Position numbers and translations under genes: made by a program. Below the pieces are notes generated by a model. The model had not been told where the DNA came from. It was given only the letters and a program-made list of their open reading frames with translations, and did not search any database. From JAICMB01 sp035295125 (GTDB taxonomy: Bacteria > Acidobacteriota > Terriglobia > Bryobacterales > Bryobacteraceae), in NCBI GenBank assembly GCA_035295125.1, contig DATGJP010000107.1, forward strand, positions 1 to 64,000: DNA of 64,000 nt, in the 5' to 3' direction. Below are positions 1-8,455 of this stretch, in pieces; the stretch's first letter is position 1; each line of letters starts with the position of its first letter.

Positions 1-70
1 ACGCGCTACCCGGGTAGATCCAGCGATTGCAATGCGCTACGAATAACCCCGACTCACGTGTGCCCGGCAG

Positions 71-829
71 TTAGCGCGACCAGCTAATTCCGCGCCCCAA
101 AACGATAATGAAAAACAGCGCGATGACTGCCCCCGCGGCAATCCAGGCCCAGCTTCGAGAGATGATCTCAACCTGTTCAGCCCTGCTTTTTCGCGGCATC
201 ACCGAGGGCAACGCGAGGAGACCGGCATTCGCCCCAAGAGTCGAAGGAAGCGCCGACACCAGGACGTAAAACAACCCCAGGGGGTTGACGAGGCCGCCGA
301 GCGCTGCCAGAGTTCCTTCCGTGAAATAGGGCGTCCACGTGAGCCGTCGCAGTCCCGCGCGGAACGGGTCCAATTCAGCCGCCACCAGCAGCATTGAGCC
401 GTAATACGAGATCAAGCCGAGCAACACCAGGCCGAGCCGCCAGAGCCAATGAGGCCGCAAGCCTTGGATCACTGCCGCCCAGTCCCCGAAATTCGCCACT
501 CCGGAGAAGAGGAAGTATCCGGTGCCCGTGAAGAAGTTGCCCGCCGTGGCAAGGATCAGGAAATAGCGCCAGCTCGGGTTATATCGGGTCGGCTTTCGCA
601 GCAAAAGCCAGAAAATCGAACCGAACACAAGGTTGACGAGCGTCCCGTTCGCCGAAATCCACCGCGTACTGATATCGCTCTGCAGCGCGACCGTACTGAT
701 CGTAAGATGATGAGCGCCGCTGAACCAGGCCGTGACGCCATGCCCCAGCCCTTCATGCAAAACATCTTGAAGGACGCATGCGATCGCCGAAATGGCAGTC
801 AGCGTGAGTCGATCGTCTGCCCTTTTCAT
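71..829 (-). CDS. Multi-pass membrane protein with HExxxH motif
   Basis: A 252-residue protein with about six hydrophobic segments. The first carries HEGLGHG (His25, Glu26, His30). M50-type intramembrane zinc peptidases have HExxH; here three residues rather than two separate the Glu and the second His, so catalysis cannot be assumed. A conserved-looking NxxxG stretch follows in the second segment, and the chain ends in a single helix with a short basic tail. I do not recognise a named family. It lies downstream of the aminotransferase on the same strand after 117 bases, so it may be a separate unit. No Shine-Dalgarno sequence is clear at the chosen ATG. An inner-membrane location is inferred from hydrophobicity; the function is unknown. 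Confidence 0.7.
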   Translation of the reverse strand: MKRADDRLTLTAISAIACVLQDVLHEGLGHGVTAWFSGAHHLTISTVALQSDISTRWISANGTLVNLVFGSIFWLLLRKPTRYNPSWRYFLILATAGNFFTGTGYFLFSGVANFGDWAAVIQGLRPHWLWRLGLVLLGLISYYGSMLLVAAELDPFRAGLRRLTWTPYFTEGTLAALGGLVNPLGLFYVLVSALPSTLGANAGLLALPSVMPRKSRAEQVEIISRSWAWIAAGAVIALFFIIVLGRGISWSR

Positions 830-946
830 TGGAGAAACTGGATCGCCGCTCGACGGAGAGGCTCAGCCCTGCACAACGGGCGCTCAGTAACAGTTCTCCT
901 GCTTCATACCGATCGAACCGTATCTGGCAGACTTGAGATTAAAAAC

Positions 947-2131
947 TTATGCCGTCACCTCGGCGTGCACCCGTGCCTTCAGGAACGCCCCAATGCGCTC
1001 CACCGCCCGCTCCAGATTCTCATACGAATTGGCGATGCTGAAGCGCAGGAATCCCTCGCCGTAAGCCCCGAAAGCCGTCCCACTGAGCCCCGCCACGCCA
1101 GTTTCCGCGAGCAGAGCATCCGCAAACTCCTTCGACTTCATCCCGGTCCCGGTGATATTCGGGAACACATAAAACGCACCCTCAGGAATATTGCAGCGGA
1201 ATCCCGGCAGCGAATTCAGGCCCGCGCAGAACATATCGCGCCGACGCTTGAACTCCGCCACCATGCGCTCGGCGTCGTCCTGCGGACCCTTCAGCGCGGC
1301 AATCCCCGCACGCTGCGTAAACGTCGCAGTACACGAATTCGAGTTGACCATCAGCTTATTCACAGCATCGACGATCCACTCCGGCATCACGCCGTAGCCC
1401 ATGCGCCAGCCCGTCATCGCATACGTCTTCGAGAACCCGTCGAGGATTATCGTCTTATCCAGCATCCCTGACAGCGTCGCGATCGAAAGGGGCTTCTCGC
1501 CGAAATAAATCCTCGAGTAGATCTCGTCCGCGAGAACGATCACGTCCCGATCCCGAACCATCTCCGCAATCGCCCGAATGTCATCCGCCGGTATGACGCC
1601 GCCCGTCGGATTCTGCGGCGAATTGAGAACGATCATCTTCGTCCGATCCGACAAGCTCTCCCGAAAGAGGTTCAAATCCAGCGAGAATCCGCGGTTCTCC
1701 ACCAACGGCATGGGAACCGGTTTAGCTCCCGTGAAATTGATCATCGATTCGTAAATCGGGAATCCCGGATTCGGATAGATCACCTCGTCGCCCGGCTCCA
1801 GCAGAGCCATCATCGGGAAAAAGATGATCGGCTTCCCGCCCGGCACGACGCACACGTTTTTCGCAGTCACCGGGAGACGATGCGTCTGCTGCACGCTCTC
1901 TGCGATCGCCTCGCGCAACTCCGGCAGACCCTGCGTCGGACCGTAATGCGTGTAGCCCTCGTCGAGCGCCTTCTTGGCGGCTTCCACAATGTGTTTCGGG
2001 GTATCGAAATCGGGCTCGCCGATCTCCAGGTGAATGACGCTGCGTCCCTGTGCCTCCAGTGCGCGCGCGCGCACGAGTACCTCAAAGGCGGTTTCCACGC
2101 CGATGCGGTTCATCCGCTCTGCAAGCTTCAT
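947..2131 (-). CDS. Class I/II pyridoxal-phosphate aminotransferase
   Basis: A 394-residue fold-type I aminotransferase of the aspartate/aromatic group. Visible signatures are the substrate-binding EIGEPDFDTP near the N-terminus, NSPQNPTGG in the middle, DEIYSRIYF, and GFSKTYAMTGWR, which carries the PLP-binding lysine (Lys235). The open frame extends 49 codons further upstream, but that part lies over the OB-fold gene and resembles nothing; the ATG at 2131 starts the family-like sequence MKLAERMNRIG. The start lies 5 bases beyond the end of the OB-fold gene, so translation is probably coupled to the thiolase unit. The exact amino donor cannot be read from sequence; aspartate, aromatic or diaminopimelate-pathway substrates are all possible. 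Cytosolic. Confidence 0.93.
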   Translation of the reverse strand: MKLAERMNRIGVETAFEVLVRARALEAQGRSVIHLEIGEPDFDTPKHIVEAAKKALDEGYTHYGPTQGLPELREAIAESVQQTHRLPVTAKNVCVVPGGKPIIFFPMMALLEPGDEVIYPNPGFPIYESMINFTGAKPVPMPLVENRGFSLDLNLFRESLSDRTKMIVLNSPQNPTGGVIPADDIRAIAEMVRDRDVIVLADEIYSRIYFGEKPLSIATLSGMLDKTIILDGFSKTYAMTGWRMGYGVMPEWIVDAVNKLMVNSNSCTATFTQRAGIAALKGPQDDAERMVAEFKRRRDMFCAGLNSLPGFRCNIPEGAFYVFPNITGTGMKSKEFADALLAETGVAGLSGTAFGAYGEGFLRFSIANSYENLERAVERIGAFLKARVHAEVTA

Positions 2132-2135
2132 GGCT

Positions 2136-2348
2136 TTATGATTTCCGGAAATATTGTACGTTATTTCGCAGTTCTGATAATTCGACGCGATCGCCGATTT
2201 CGACGCGGTCGCCCAGGATCCGCGCCGTCGTCCGGCGTCCGTTTTCCAACTCCACGATGGCCAGTTGATACGGCACATCGTTGACGTAAGCCTCGGGAGG
2301 CGAAAAAACCACCGTCTCCGTATAAACCGTTCCCGCGAGTGGCGTCAT
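2136..2348 (-). CDS. Small OB-fold protein, thiolase partner (DUF35-like)
   Basis: A 70-residue protein beginning MTPLAGTVYTETVV with a beta-rich pattern (YQLAIVELENGRR, RILGDRVEIGDRVEL) typical of the OB-fold half of DUF35/ChsH2-like proteins. In characterised systems these bind beside thiolases or HMG-CoA synthases and help position the acyl-CoA substrate. The usual N-terminal four-cysteine zinc ribbon is absent, leaving only the OB domain. It starts 1 base after the thiolase stop codon, which supports a two-subunit enzyme. The aminotransferase start follows immediately. Family assignment rests on pattern and context rather than on a catalytic motif. Confidence 0.75.
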   Translation of the reverse strand: MTPLAGTVYTETVVFSPPEAYVNDVPYQLAIVELENGRRTTARILGDRVEIGDRVELSELRNNVQYFRKS

Positions 2349-2349
2349 T

Positions 2350-3510
2350 TTACGCAGCCTCCAAAACGGTCACGACGCACGTTGCGCCCGACCCGCCCAG
2401 GTTCTGCGCTACGCCCAGCGCAGCATTCGGAATCTGCCGCTCACCGGCATCGCCCCGAATCTGAATCGCAATGTCGCAAATCTGCCCGACCCCGGTTGCG
2501 CCCACGGGATGCCCCTTCGATTTCAGACCGCCGCTCGTATTCACCGGGCGCTCGCCCTTCAGGCATGTCCGGCCTTCCAACGTATACGGCCCGCCCTGAC
2601 CCTTCGCCGTAAATCCCAAATCCTCAATAGCGACAATTTCGGCGATTGTAAAGCAATCGTGTACCTCGGCGAACTGCACGTCGGATGCCTGAACGCCCGC
2701 CATCCTGTACGCCTTATCCGCCGCCGCGCGGACAGCCTTAAATGTCGTGACGTCGTCCTTCTCGTCCAAAGCCACTACGTCGGACGCCTGCGCAATACCA
2801 CGCACCCGAATCGGCTTCCTGGTGAATTCCGCTGCGCGATCCAACGGAGCTATGACCACCGCCGCCGCCCCGTCACTAATCAACGAGCAGTCGTACACCG
2901 TCAAAGGCTCCGAAATCGGCTTGCCGTTGAGCGCCTGCTCCATCGTGATCACCTTACGCATGTGCGCCAGCGGGTTCTTGGCCCCATTGGCATGGTTTTT
3001 CACCGCGACCGCTGCCAACATTTCCCGCGTTGTCCCGTATTGATACATATGCCGCCGCGCGATCATGGCGAACAGCGCCGGGAACGTCGCCCCCGCACGA
3101 CCCTCGCCGCACATATCTCCGGCTGCCGACAGAATCTCGGTTACCTTCGGCGTAGGCTGCGACGTCATCTTTTCCACGCCGCCAATCAGAACGATGTCCT
3201 GCAATCCAGCGGCAACGGAGGAAACGGCATGATAGAAAGCCGATCCGCTCGAAGCGCACGCGGCCTCAAACCGGGTGCACGGCACGCCGGTAATCCCCAA
3301 GCCGGCGGCCACATAGGGCGCGAGGTGATTTTGGCCGACAAACGAGGGCCCGGCGAAATTGCCGAGGTAGAAGGATTCCACTTGTCCAGGTTCAATTCCG
3401 GCGTCTTCCAGGGCTTTCTGTCCCGCTTCCACTGCCAGCGAGCGCAGATCCCGGTCAGGAAAGGCGCCAAACGCAGTCTTACCTATGCCTATAACGGCTA
3501 CGGGTCTCAT
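2350..3510 (-). CDS. Thiolase, SCP-2/acetyl-CoA acetyltransferase type
   Basis: A 386-residue thiolase-fold enzyme that makes or cleaves a carbon-carbon bond between acyl-CoA units. The nucleophilic cysteine is Cys85 in FEAACASSG; the C-terminal signature GGLKSKGHPVGATG and the active-site stretch EVHDCFTIAEI are present. The pattern fits the SCP-x/thiolase-II-like branch that works with a DUF35 OB-fold partner, encoded directly downstream. The start was set at the ATG at 3510 (MRPVAVIGIGKTAFG) because the 21 residues before it in the open frame are unlike thiolases. The substrate (beta-oxidation or a branched-chain or steroid side chain) is not determinable here. Probably the first gene of a thiolase/OB-fold/aminotransferase unit. 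Confidence 0.93.
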   Translation of the reverse strand: MRPVAVIGIGKTAFGAFPDRDLRSLAVEAGQKALEDAGIEPGQVESFYLGNFAGPSFVGQNHLAPYVAAGLGITGVPCTRFEAACASSGSAFYHAVSSVAAGLQDIVLIGGVEKMTSQPTPKVTEILSAAGDMCGEGRAGATFPALFAMIARRHMYQYGTTREMLAAVAVKNHANGAKNPLAHMRKVITMEQALNGKPISEPLTVYDCSLISDGAAAVVIAPLDRAAEFTRKPIRVRGIAQASDVVALDEKDDVTTFKAVRAAADKAYRMAGVQASDVQFAEVHDCFTIAEIVAIEDLGFTAKGQGGPYTLEGRTCLKGERPVNTSGGLKSKGHPVGATGVGQICDIAIQIRGDAGERQIPNAALGVAQNLGGSGATCVVTVLEAA

Positions 3511-3607
3511 ATAATCAGGATAGCGAAGAGCAGCCTGCCGGAAGGCCGGTCCGGAATGGAAATGAGATTGCACGTTTTCGCATTTTGTACGTCAGGCCTT
3601 ATTAGGC

Positions 3608-4192
3608 ATGACGACGGTAATCGAGCGGTTTGAGGTCACGATGAGCGAGCGCCCCGCGCCCTCCCAGGTCGATCGCAGTCTGGAGTCCCTGCAGGAACAG
3701 CAGAATCGCTTTATTTCCGATAACTTACGCCGTGTCTTTCTGCTCATTTACCGAATCGTCGGCAACGTCGCCGACGCCCAGGACCTCGCGCAGGAGGCAT
3801 TCATCAAGGCGCTGCAGCGGCAGGACCAGCTCAAGGACCTGGAGAAAGCCACCCACTGGCTGTCCCGAATCGCCACAAACACCGCCATCGATTTTCTACG
3901 CCGCCACGGCAAAGTGAACTTCTGCGAGATCGATACCCTGATCGAGCCGCTGACTGAAGCCTCGGACAGCCCCGAACAGGCGGTCTTGCGTTCGGAGCAT
4001 CGCACCTATCTCGAAAGCGGTCTCTCATGCCTGACCGAGCGGGAACGTGCGGCCCTGATTTTAAGAGACGTCGAAGGCCTTCCCGCCGAGGAAGTAGCGA
4101 AACGTTTGAACTGTTCGAAGGCGACGGTGCGCTCGCACATCGCCAATGCCCGGATTAAATTCCGTCGGTTCATGGACAGGAGGAAGTCATGA
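3608..4192 (+). CDS. ECF-type RNA polymerase sigma factor
   Basis: A 194-residue sigma-70 family factor with only regions 2 and 4. Region 2 includes VADAQDLAQEAFIKAL and the DNA-melting stretch HWLSRIATNTAIDFLRR; region 4 has the helix-turn-helix LPAEEVAKRLNCSKATVRSH. It directs RNA polymerase to a small regulon and is normally held by its cognate anti-sigma factor, the next gene, whose ATG overlaps this stop (ATGA). The start could instead be the ATG at 3641, which has GAGG five bases upstream; the sequence before it is not conserved-looking. It is divergent from the thiolase across about 100 bases. Confidence 0.94.
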   Translation: MTTVIERFEVTMSERPAPSQVDRSLESLQEQQNRFISDNLRRVFLLIYRIVGNVADAQDLAQEAFIKALQRQDQLKDLEKATHWLSRIATNTAIDFLRRHGKVNFCEIDTLIEPLTEASDSPEQAVLRSEHRTYLESGLSCLTERERAALILRDVEGLPAEEVAKRLNCSKATVRSHIANARIKFRRFMDRRKS

Positions 4193-4809
4193 AGCACCCG
4201 GGCGAAATGGAGCTGGCATTGTTTGCCGGCGATGACCTGGGTTTTTTGGCGCGCTGGCGCGTTGCCATGCACCTGCGCAACTGCGCGGATTGCCGCTATG
4301 AAGTGGAAGGATTGCAGTTCGGACGCGATACCGTGCGCGAGCTTTCGGATGAGTTGCCCACGGAAGTGAACTGGAAACGCCTCTCGCAGGAGATGACGGC
4401 AAATATCCATGTCGGCCTCGCGGCTGGCGAATGTGTCGCGCCGATTTACTCCCGGCCGAAATTCCATAGCTGGAGACTCGCCACGGCGTTGACCGCTGCC
4501 ATGCTCATTGTGAGCGCCGCCATGTGGCAGGGCCTGCCGCCCGAAAGCAGAAGCCGGTTGACGCACAACGTGCTTTCGATGGTCTGGATCAAGGGCCAGG
4601 TGCCGCTGGCGCCGGCGGAAAACATTTACCTGGAAGCCGGCCCCAAGAGCATCGGCCTGATGGAAGGCGCTCGTTCGATGTCATTCCTGAGCACGCGCGA
4701 AGACGCCGCGGTAGCAGTCAGTGTGAGCACGCAAGGATCGGTCGGCGCCCGATACGTTGACCCCGATTCCGGTCAGGTAACGATCAACAGGGTGTACTAT
4801 GCGCAGTAA
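4189..4809 (+). CDS. Anti-sigma factor, zinc-finger membrane protein
   Basis: A 206-residue protein with an N-terminal zf-HC2-type motif, His-x3-Cys-x2-Cys in MHLRNCADC, which in this family binds the sigma factor on the cytoplasmic side. One transmembrane helix follows at roughly residues 100-120 (LATALTAAMLIVSAAMW), then an outer domain of about 85 residues with beta character. It overlaps the sigma gene by four bases and the downstream secreted-protein gene by 11 bases, so all three should be one transcript. The outer domain presumably senses an envelope signal; that is inference from the architecture. I see no named sensor fold. Confidence 0.85.
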   Translation: MKHPGEMELALFAGDDLGFLARWRVAMHLRNCADCRYEVEGLQFGRDTVRELSDELPTEVNWKRLSQEMTANIHVGLAAGECVAPIYSRPKFHSWRLATALTAAMLIVSAAMWQGLPPESRSRLTHNVLSMVWIKGQVPLAPAENIYLEAGPKSIGLMEGARSMSFLSTREDAAVAVSVSTQGSVGARYVDPDSGQVTINRVYYAQ

Positions 4810-5908
4810 GGTAGCGGGCCTCGGAGCCTGCTTCTTGGCATCCGCCGTCCTGGCAATCGGCGCCGTGTTGCCAAAAATCCAGTTGCCGGCGAATTCGCCG
4901 GTGTCGCTCCTGGGAACGGACTACAGCGATTCGAACGAAACCGCTCGAGGCGGCGCTATGGTAGTCGACCTCCACGCGGCCTTAACGCTGGTGAATTCCG
5001 ACCAGCGCAGGATTCGTGGCATTACGCTGGTCGTCACAGCTCAGGAAGTGACGCCCGGCGGCAGAGGTTCGGTCACATTGGCGAACCTCGACGTGGGTCC
5101 CAAGGAATCGTTCCCTGTTCGGATCGATATGCGGCTTTTGAAGCCGTTGCAAGGCGGCTCCGGAGTGCCGGTGCTGATCGGGCTGGATGGCGTCCTGTTC
5201 GACGACCTTTCGTTTGTCGGCCCAGACAAGCTCGGCTCCAAGCGGATGCTGACCGTCAACGAACTGGAAGCCCGCCGCGACCGCAAATACTTCAAAGCCC
5301 TGTTTGCCGAAGGCGGTGCGCAGAAGATTCAAAACGAGATTCTCGGCATCATACAGCGGCAGACCCAGAATCCTGGCGTCGATGTGCAGATGGTGCGCGC
5401 AGGCCGCTCCACGAACCTCGATAGCGAACGCCCGGTCCGGTTCGCGTTCCTGAACATGCCGGATTCACCGATTCAGCCGCTTGAAGGCAGCGCGCGGGTT
5501 GCCGGCAACGAGGCCCGCTCCCCGCAGTTGGAGGTGAAAAACCGTTCCGACCGCTCCGTTCGTTACCTCGAAATCGGCTGGATTCTGCAAGACCACCAAG
5601 GTCGCGAGTACGTTGCCGGCTCGGTGCCTGCCGAACTGAATCTCGGTCCCGGGCAGACGAGTCCTTTGCTGAACGACACGACCCTGCGGTTTCCATCGAG
5701 ACCGGGCCAACCTCTCGCAATCGATGGCATGACCGGCTTCGTCAGCACTGTCGAATATTCTGACGGAAACGTCTGGATTCCCACGCGCGCCGATCTGGCC
5801 ACCGATCCGCGGCTGCGTGCCATACCGTCCGGTGAAGAGCAACGCCTCGTACAGATCTACCGCAAGGGCGGCATTAATGCGGTGGTCGGTGAACTGAAGA
5901 AGTTCTGA
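4799..5908 (+). CDS. Secreted protein of unknown function, third gene of ECF operon
   Basis: A 369-residue protein with an N-terminal signal-like helix (MRSKVAGLGACFLASAVLAIGAV) and no further membrane segment, so probably periplasmic. The body is beta-rich: two stretches (about residues 60-140 and 235-320) read like beta-sandwich domains (GITLVVTAQEV, LEIGWILQDHQGREY). A central alternating helical part (EARRDRKYFKALFAEGG) separates them. I do not recognise the family. The 11-base overlap with the anti-sigma gene indicates translational coupling, so it may be the sensed partner, a regulon product or a modulator of the anti-sigma factor; none of these can be chosen from sequence. Confidence 0.75.
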   Translation: MRSKVAGLGACFLASAVLAIGAVLPKIQLPANSPVSLLGTDYSDSNETARGGAMVVDLHAALTLVNSDQRRIRGITLVVTAQEVTPGGRGSVTLANLDVGPKESFPVRIDMRLLKPLQGGSGVPVLIGLDGVLFDDLSFVGPDKLGSKRMLTVNELEARRDRKYFKALFAEGGAQKIQNEILGIIQRQTQNPGVDVQMVRAGRSTNLDSERPVRFAFLNMPDSPIQPLEGSARVAGNEARSPQLEVKNRSDRSVRYLEIGWILQDHQGREYVAGSVPAELNLGPGQTSPLLNDTTLRFPSRPGQPLAIDGMTGFVSTVEYSDGNVWIPTRADLATDPRLRAIPSGEEQRLVQIYRKGGINAVVGELKKF

Positions 5909-5912
5909 TTCG

Positions 5913-7451
5913 TTGCTCGCCGATCTCGTAGAGACCTCCCAACGCGTCGCCAAAACCTCGCGACGGCTCGAAAAGATCGGTTTCCTTGCCGACCTTCTAC
6001 GAAAACTCCCAGCGCCCGAAGCGGAGATAGCGGTTGCCTTCCTCTCAGGATTCACACGGCAGGGACGGCTCGGCGTTGGCTGGGCGATTCTGCGTGAATC
6101 CTCAACACCGCCGGCCGCGGAATCCAGCTTGACACTCACCGACGTCGACCGCGCGTTGGAATCGCTTCAATCCATCTCAGGCCCCGGTTCCGAGAAGCGC
6201 AAACGCGAGCTGCTGCACGCCCTTATGGCGCAAGCCACTGAGGCCGAGCAGCGCTTCCTCATGGGCCTGCTGCTTGGCGAAGTCCGGCAAGGCGCTCTCG
6301 AAGGGATTATGGCCGAGGCGCTGGCCAAGGCGACCAGCGTGAGCGCTGAGCGCGTGCGGCGCGCCGTCATGCTGGCCGGCGATATCGTCCGGGTCGCGCG
6401 AGCCCTGTTCGAATCGGGACCCGAGGCGCTCGACCAGTTCGATATTCAGCTCTTCCGCCCGGTGCAGCCGATGCTGGCGCAAACTTCGGAAGACGTCGAG
6501 GAAGCCCTGCGCGACCTGGGCGAGGCGGCGCTCGAGTACAAATTCGACGGCGCGCGAGTGCAGGTGCATCGTTCCGGTGACGAGGTCGTCATCTTCTCCC
6601 GGGCGCTGAACAAGGTGACCGCCCACGTTCCCGAGATCGTGGAAGCTGTTCGGAAGCTTCCCGGGAAGGATCTGATCCTGGACGGCGAAGTCATCTGCCT
6701 GACCACTGAAGGCCGTCCGCAGCCTTTTCAGGTCACCGCCCGACGTTTCGGACGCAAACTCGACCTTGAACGTATGCGGGCGGAACTGCCGCTGACGCCC
6801 TTCTGGTTCGACCTGCTCTACCTCGATGGTCACTCGCTACTGAACGAGCCCCAGCAACGCCGCTTCGCCATCCTGAACGAGTTGTCGCCGGCCGGCGCCG
6901 TCGTTCCCAACCTGGTCTCGGCCAATCCCGAACAGGCCGAGGAATTCCTCCGCGGCGCCCTCGAACGCGGTCATGAAGGCATCATGGCGAAATCGCTCAC
7001 AGCCGGTTACGCTGCCGGAGCTCGCGGCCAGAGCTGGCTGAAAATCAAAAAGGCCCACACGCTCGACCTCGTAATCCTGGCCGCCGAATGGGGGCACGGC
7101 CGTCGTCGCGGCTGGCTGAGCAACCTCCACCTCGGCGCGCGCGACACAGAAAAAGGCGGCTTTGCCATGCTCGGCAAGACCTTCAAGGGTCTCACTGATG
7201 AGATGCTGAAGTGGCAAACCGACGAACTGCTCAAACTCGAGATCGCGCGCGACGAATACACCGTTCACGTCGAGCCGAAGGTCGTGGCCGAAATTGCGTT
7301 CAGTGACATTCAAATCAGCCCGCGTTACGTCAGCGGGCTGGCGCTGCGCTTCGCCCGCGTGAAGCGATATCGTCCCGATAAATCCGCCGACGACGCCGAC
7401 ACCTATCAAACCGTCCGTAAACTCGCCGGACTCGAAGCGGCCAGCGGCTAA
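5913..7451 (+). CDS. ATP-dependent DNA ligase
   Basis: A 512-residue ATP-dependent ligase. The N-terminal helical DNA-binding domain covers about residues 1-180; the adenylation domain holds motif I as KFDGAR with the nucleophilic Lys210, motif III-like FWFDLLYLDG, motif IV EGIMAKSL and motif V WLKIKKAH; an OB-fold domain ends the protein (VEIAFSDIQISPRY). This is the layout of archaeal-type replicative ligases also found as a second ligase in many bacteria, which normally use NAD-dependent LigA for replication, so a repair role is likely. The start is a TTG four bases after the preceding stop, with AAGAAG upstream; no ATG is available in the domain-bearing region. Confidence 0.93.
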   Translation: MLADLVETSQRVAKTSRRLEKIGFLADLLRKLPAPEAEIAVAFLSGFTRQGRLGVGWAILRESSTPPAAESSLTLTDVDRALESLQSISGPGSEKRKRELLHALMAQATEAEQRFLMGLLLGEVRQGALEGIMAEALAKATSVSAERVRRAVMLAGDIVRVARALFESGPEALDQFDIQLFRPVQPMLAQTSEDVEEALRDLGEAALEYKFDGARVQVHRSGDEVVIFSRALNKVTAHVPEIVEAVRKLPGKDLILDGEVICLTTEGRPQPFQVTARRFGRKLDLERMRAELPLTPFWFDLLYLDGHSLLNEPQQRRFAILNELSPAGAVVPNLVSANPEQAEEFLRGALERGHEGIMAKSLTAGYAAGARGQSWLKIKKAHTLDLVILAAEWGHGRRRGWLSNLHLGARDTEKGGFAMLGKTFKGLTDEMLKWQTDELLKLEIARDEYTVHVEPKVVAEIAFSDIQISPRYVSGLALRFARVKRYRPDKSADDADTYQTVRKLAGLEAASG

Positions 7452-7480
7452 AATGAGTACACAGGTCGGAGGCCTGCTCT

Positions 7481-8455
7481 ACGGCTGTCAGCGTCATCGT
7501 ACCGTCTTACAACGTGACGCGGTATATCGTTGAGGCGCTCGACTCCCTCCTGGCGCAAACCTTCCAGCAGTTCGAGACCATCGTCGTAAACGACGGCTGC
7601 CCCGATACGCTGGCCCTGGAACGCGTGCTGGAGCCCTATCAGTCGCGGATTCGCTATATCAAGCAGGCCAACGCCGGCGTTTCCGGCGCCTGCAACACGG
7701 CCATTCTCGCCGCGCAATTCCCGTTGATTCTCCGCCTTGATCCGGACGACATCCTGGAACCCACGTGCCTGGAGTCGCAGGTCAGTTTCATGCATGCTCA
7801 CCCGGAATTCGACGTTTGCTACGTGAACTCCAGGTTCTTCGGAGGCAGTGACGCTGATGGCAGGCGTTGGATGGATCTGAATCCGTCGGACGGCGAGGTC
7901 ACCTTCCTGAACGTGATGGCGGGCCGCACCGCGCCGGCGAGCCCCGGCTCCATCATTCGCCGCGACGCCCTGATTCGCGCCGGCCTCTACGACACGAGCC
8001 TGCACTCCTGGGAAGACTTCGATATGTGGCTGCGCATTCTGAGGTCCGGCGGACGCATCGCCTACAACCGCGAGCCGCTGGTCCGCTATCGCCGCCGCCC
8101 GGGAAGCCTGACCGTGCAGGACACGCGCTACATGGATTGTGCCGTCCGAGTCCTCGACAAAGCCGAAGCAGCCTGGCAACTGACGGCCGATGAACGCACC
8201 GCCCTGGAGCGCCGCCGTGAAGTCGCGAAATTCGATCTCGAGATACTGAAGGGCAAAGCCGCTATCGAACGGCGTGATTGGCGGACGGCTCGCGACCATT
8301 TCGAGTACAGCCTCCGCCGCTCTCCCAGCCTGAAACTGCGGGCCGTCGTTTTCGCCCTGCGCTGGTGCCCCTGGACGCTGAACTTCCTTACCCGATCTCG
8401 CGGTACCGAAAGCACTCCACGAGATGATCGTTCACCATCCCAACGGCCTGCATAA
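7481..8455 (+). CDS. Family 2 glycosyltransferase (unusual start)
   Basis: A GT-A glycosyltransferase of about 324 residues that transfers a sugar from a nucleotide donor. It opens with the family's first strand AVSVIVPSYN, then VVNDGCPD, the DxD-like LRLDPDDI, and the acceptor-region WEDFDMWLRIL. No ATG, GTG or TTG precedes that first strand in frame: the frame is closed by TGA at 7454 and the first ordinary start is the GTG at 7514, inside the Rossmann strand. An ACG at 7481 sits 8 bases after a perfect GGAGG (7468-7472), so I place the start there; a sequence error, an ATG to ACG mutation, or a frameshift from the ATG at 7453 are alternatives. Its 3' end overlaps the convergent tag gene by 68 bases. 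Confidence 0.8.
   Translation, partial: TAVSVIVPSYNVTRYIVEALDSLLAQTFQQFETIVVNDGCPDTLALERVLEPYQSRIRYIKQANAGVSGACNTAILAAQFPLILRLDPDDILEPTCLESQVSFMHAHPEFDVCYVNSRFFGGSDADGRRWMDLNPSDGEVTFLNVMAGRTAPASPGSIIRRDALIRAGLYDTSLHSWEDFDMWLRILRSGGRIAYNREPLVRYRRRPGSLTVQDTRYMDCAVRVLDKAEAAWQLTADERTALERRREVAKFDLEILKGKAAIERRDWRTARDHFEYSLRRSPSLKLRAVVFALRWCPWTLNFLTRSRGTESTPRDDRSPSQRPA

Noticed and set aside
449..1471. Long plus-strand open frame (340 codons) opposite the membrane protein and aminotransferase
   Set aside because: Arg/His-rich composition, no motif, and fully antisense to two recognisable genes; a shadow of GC-rich coding.
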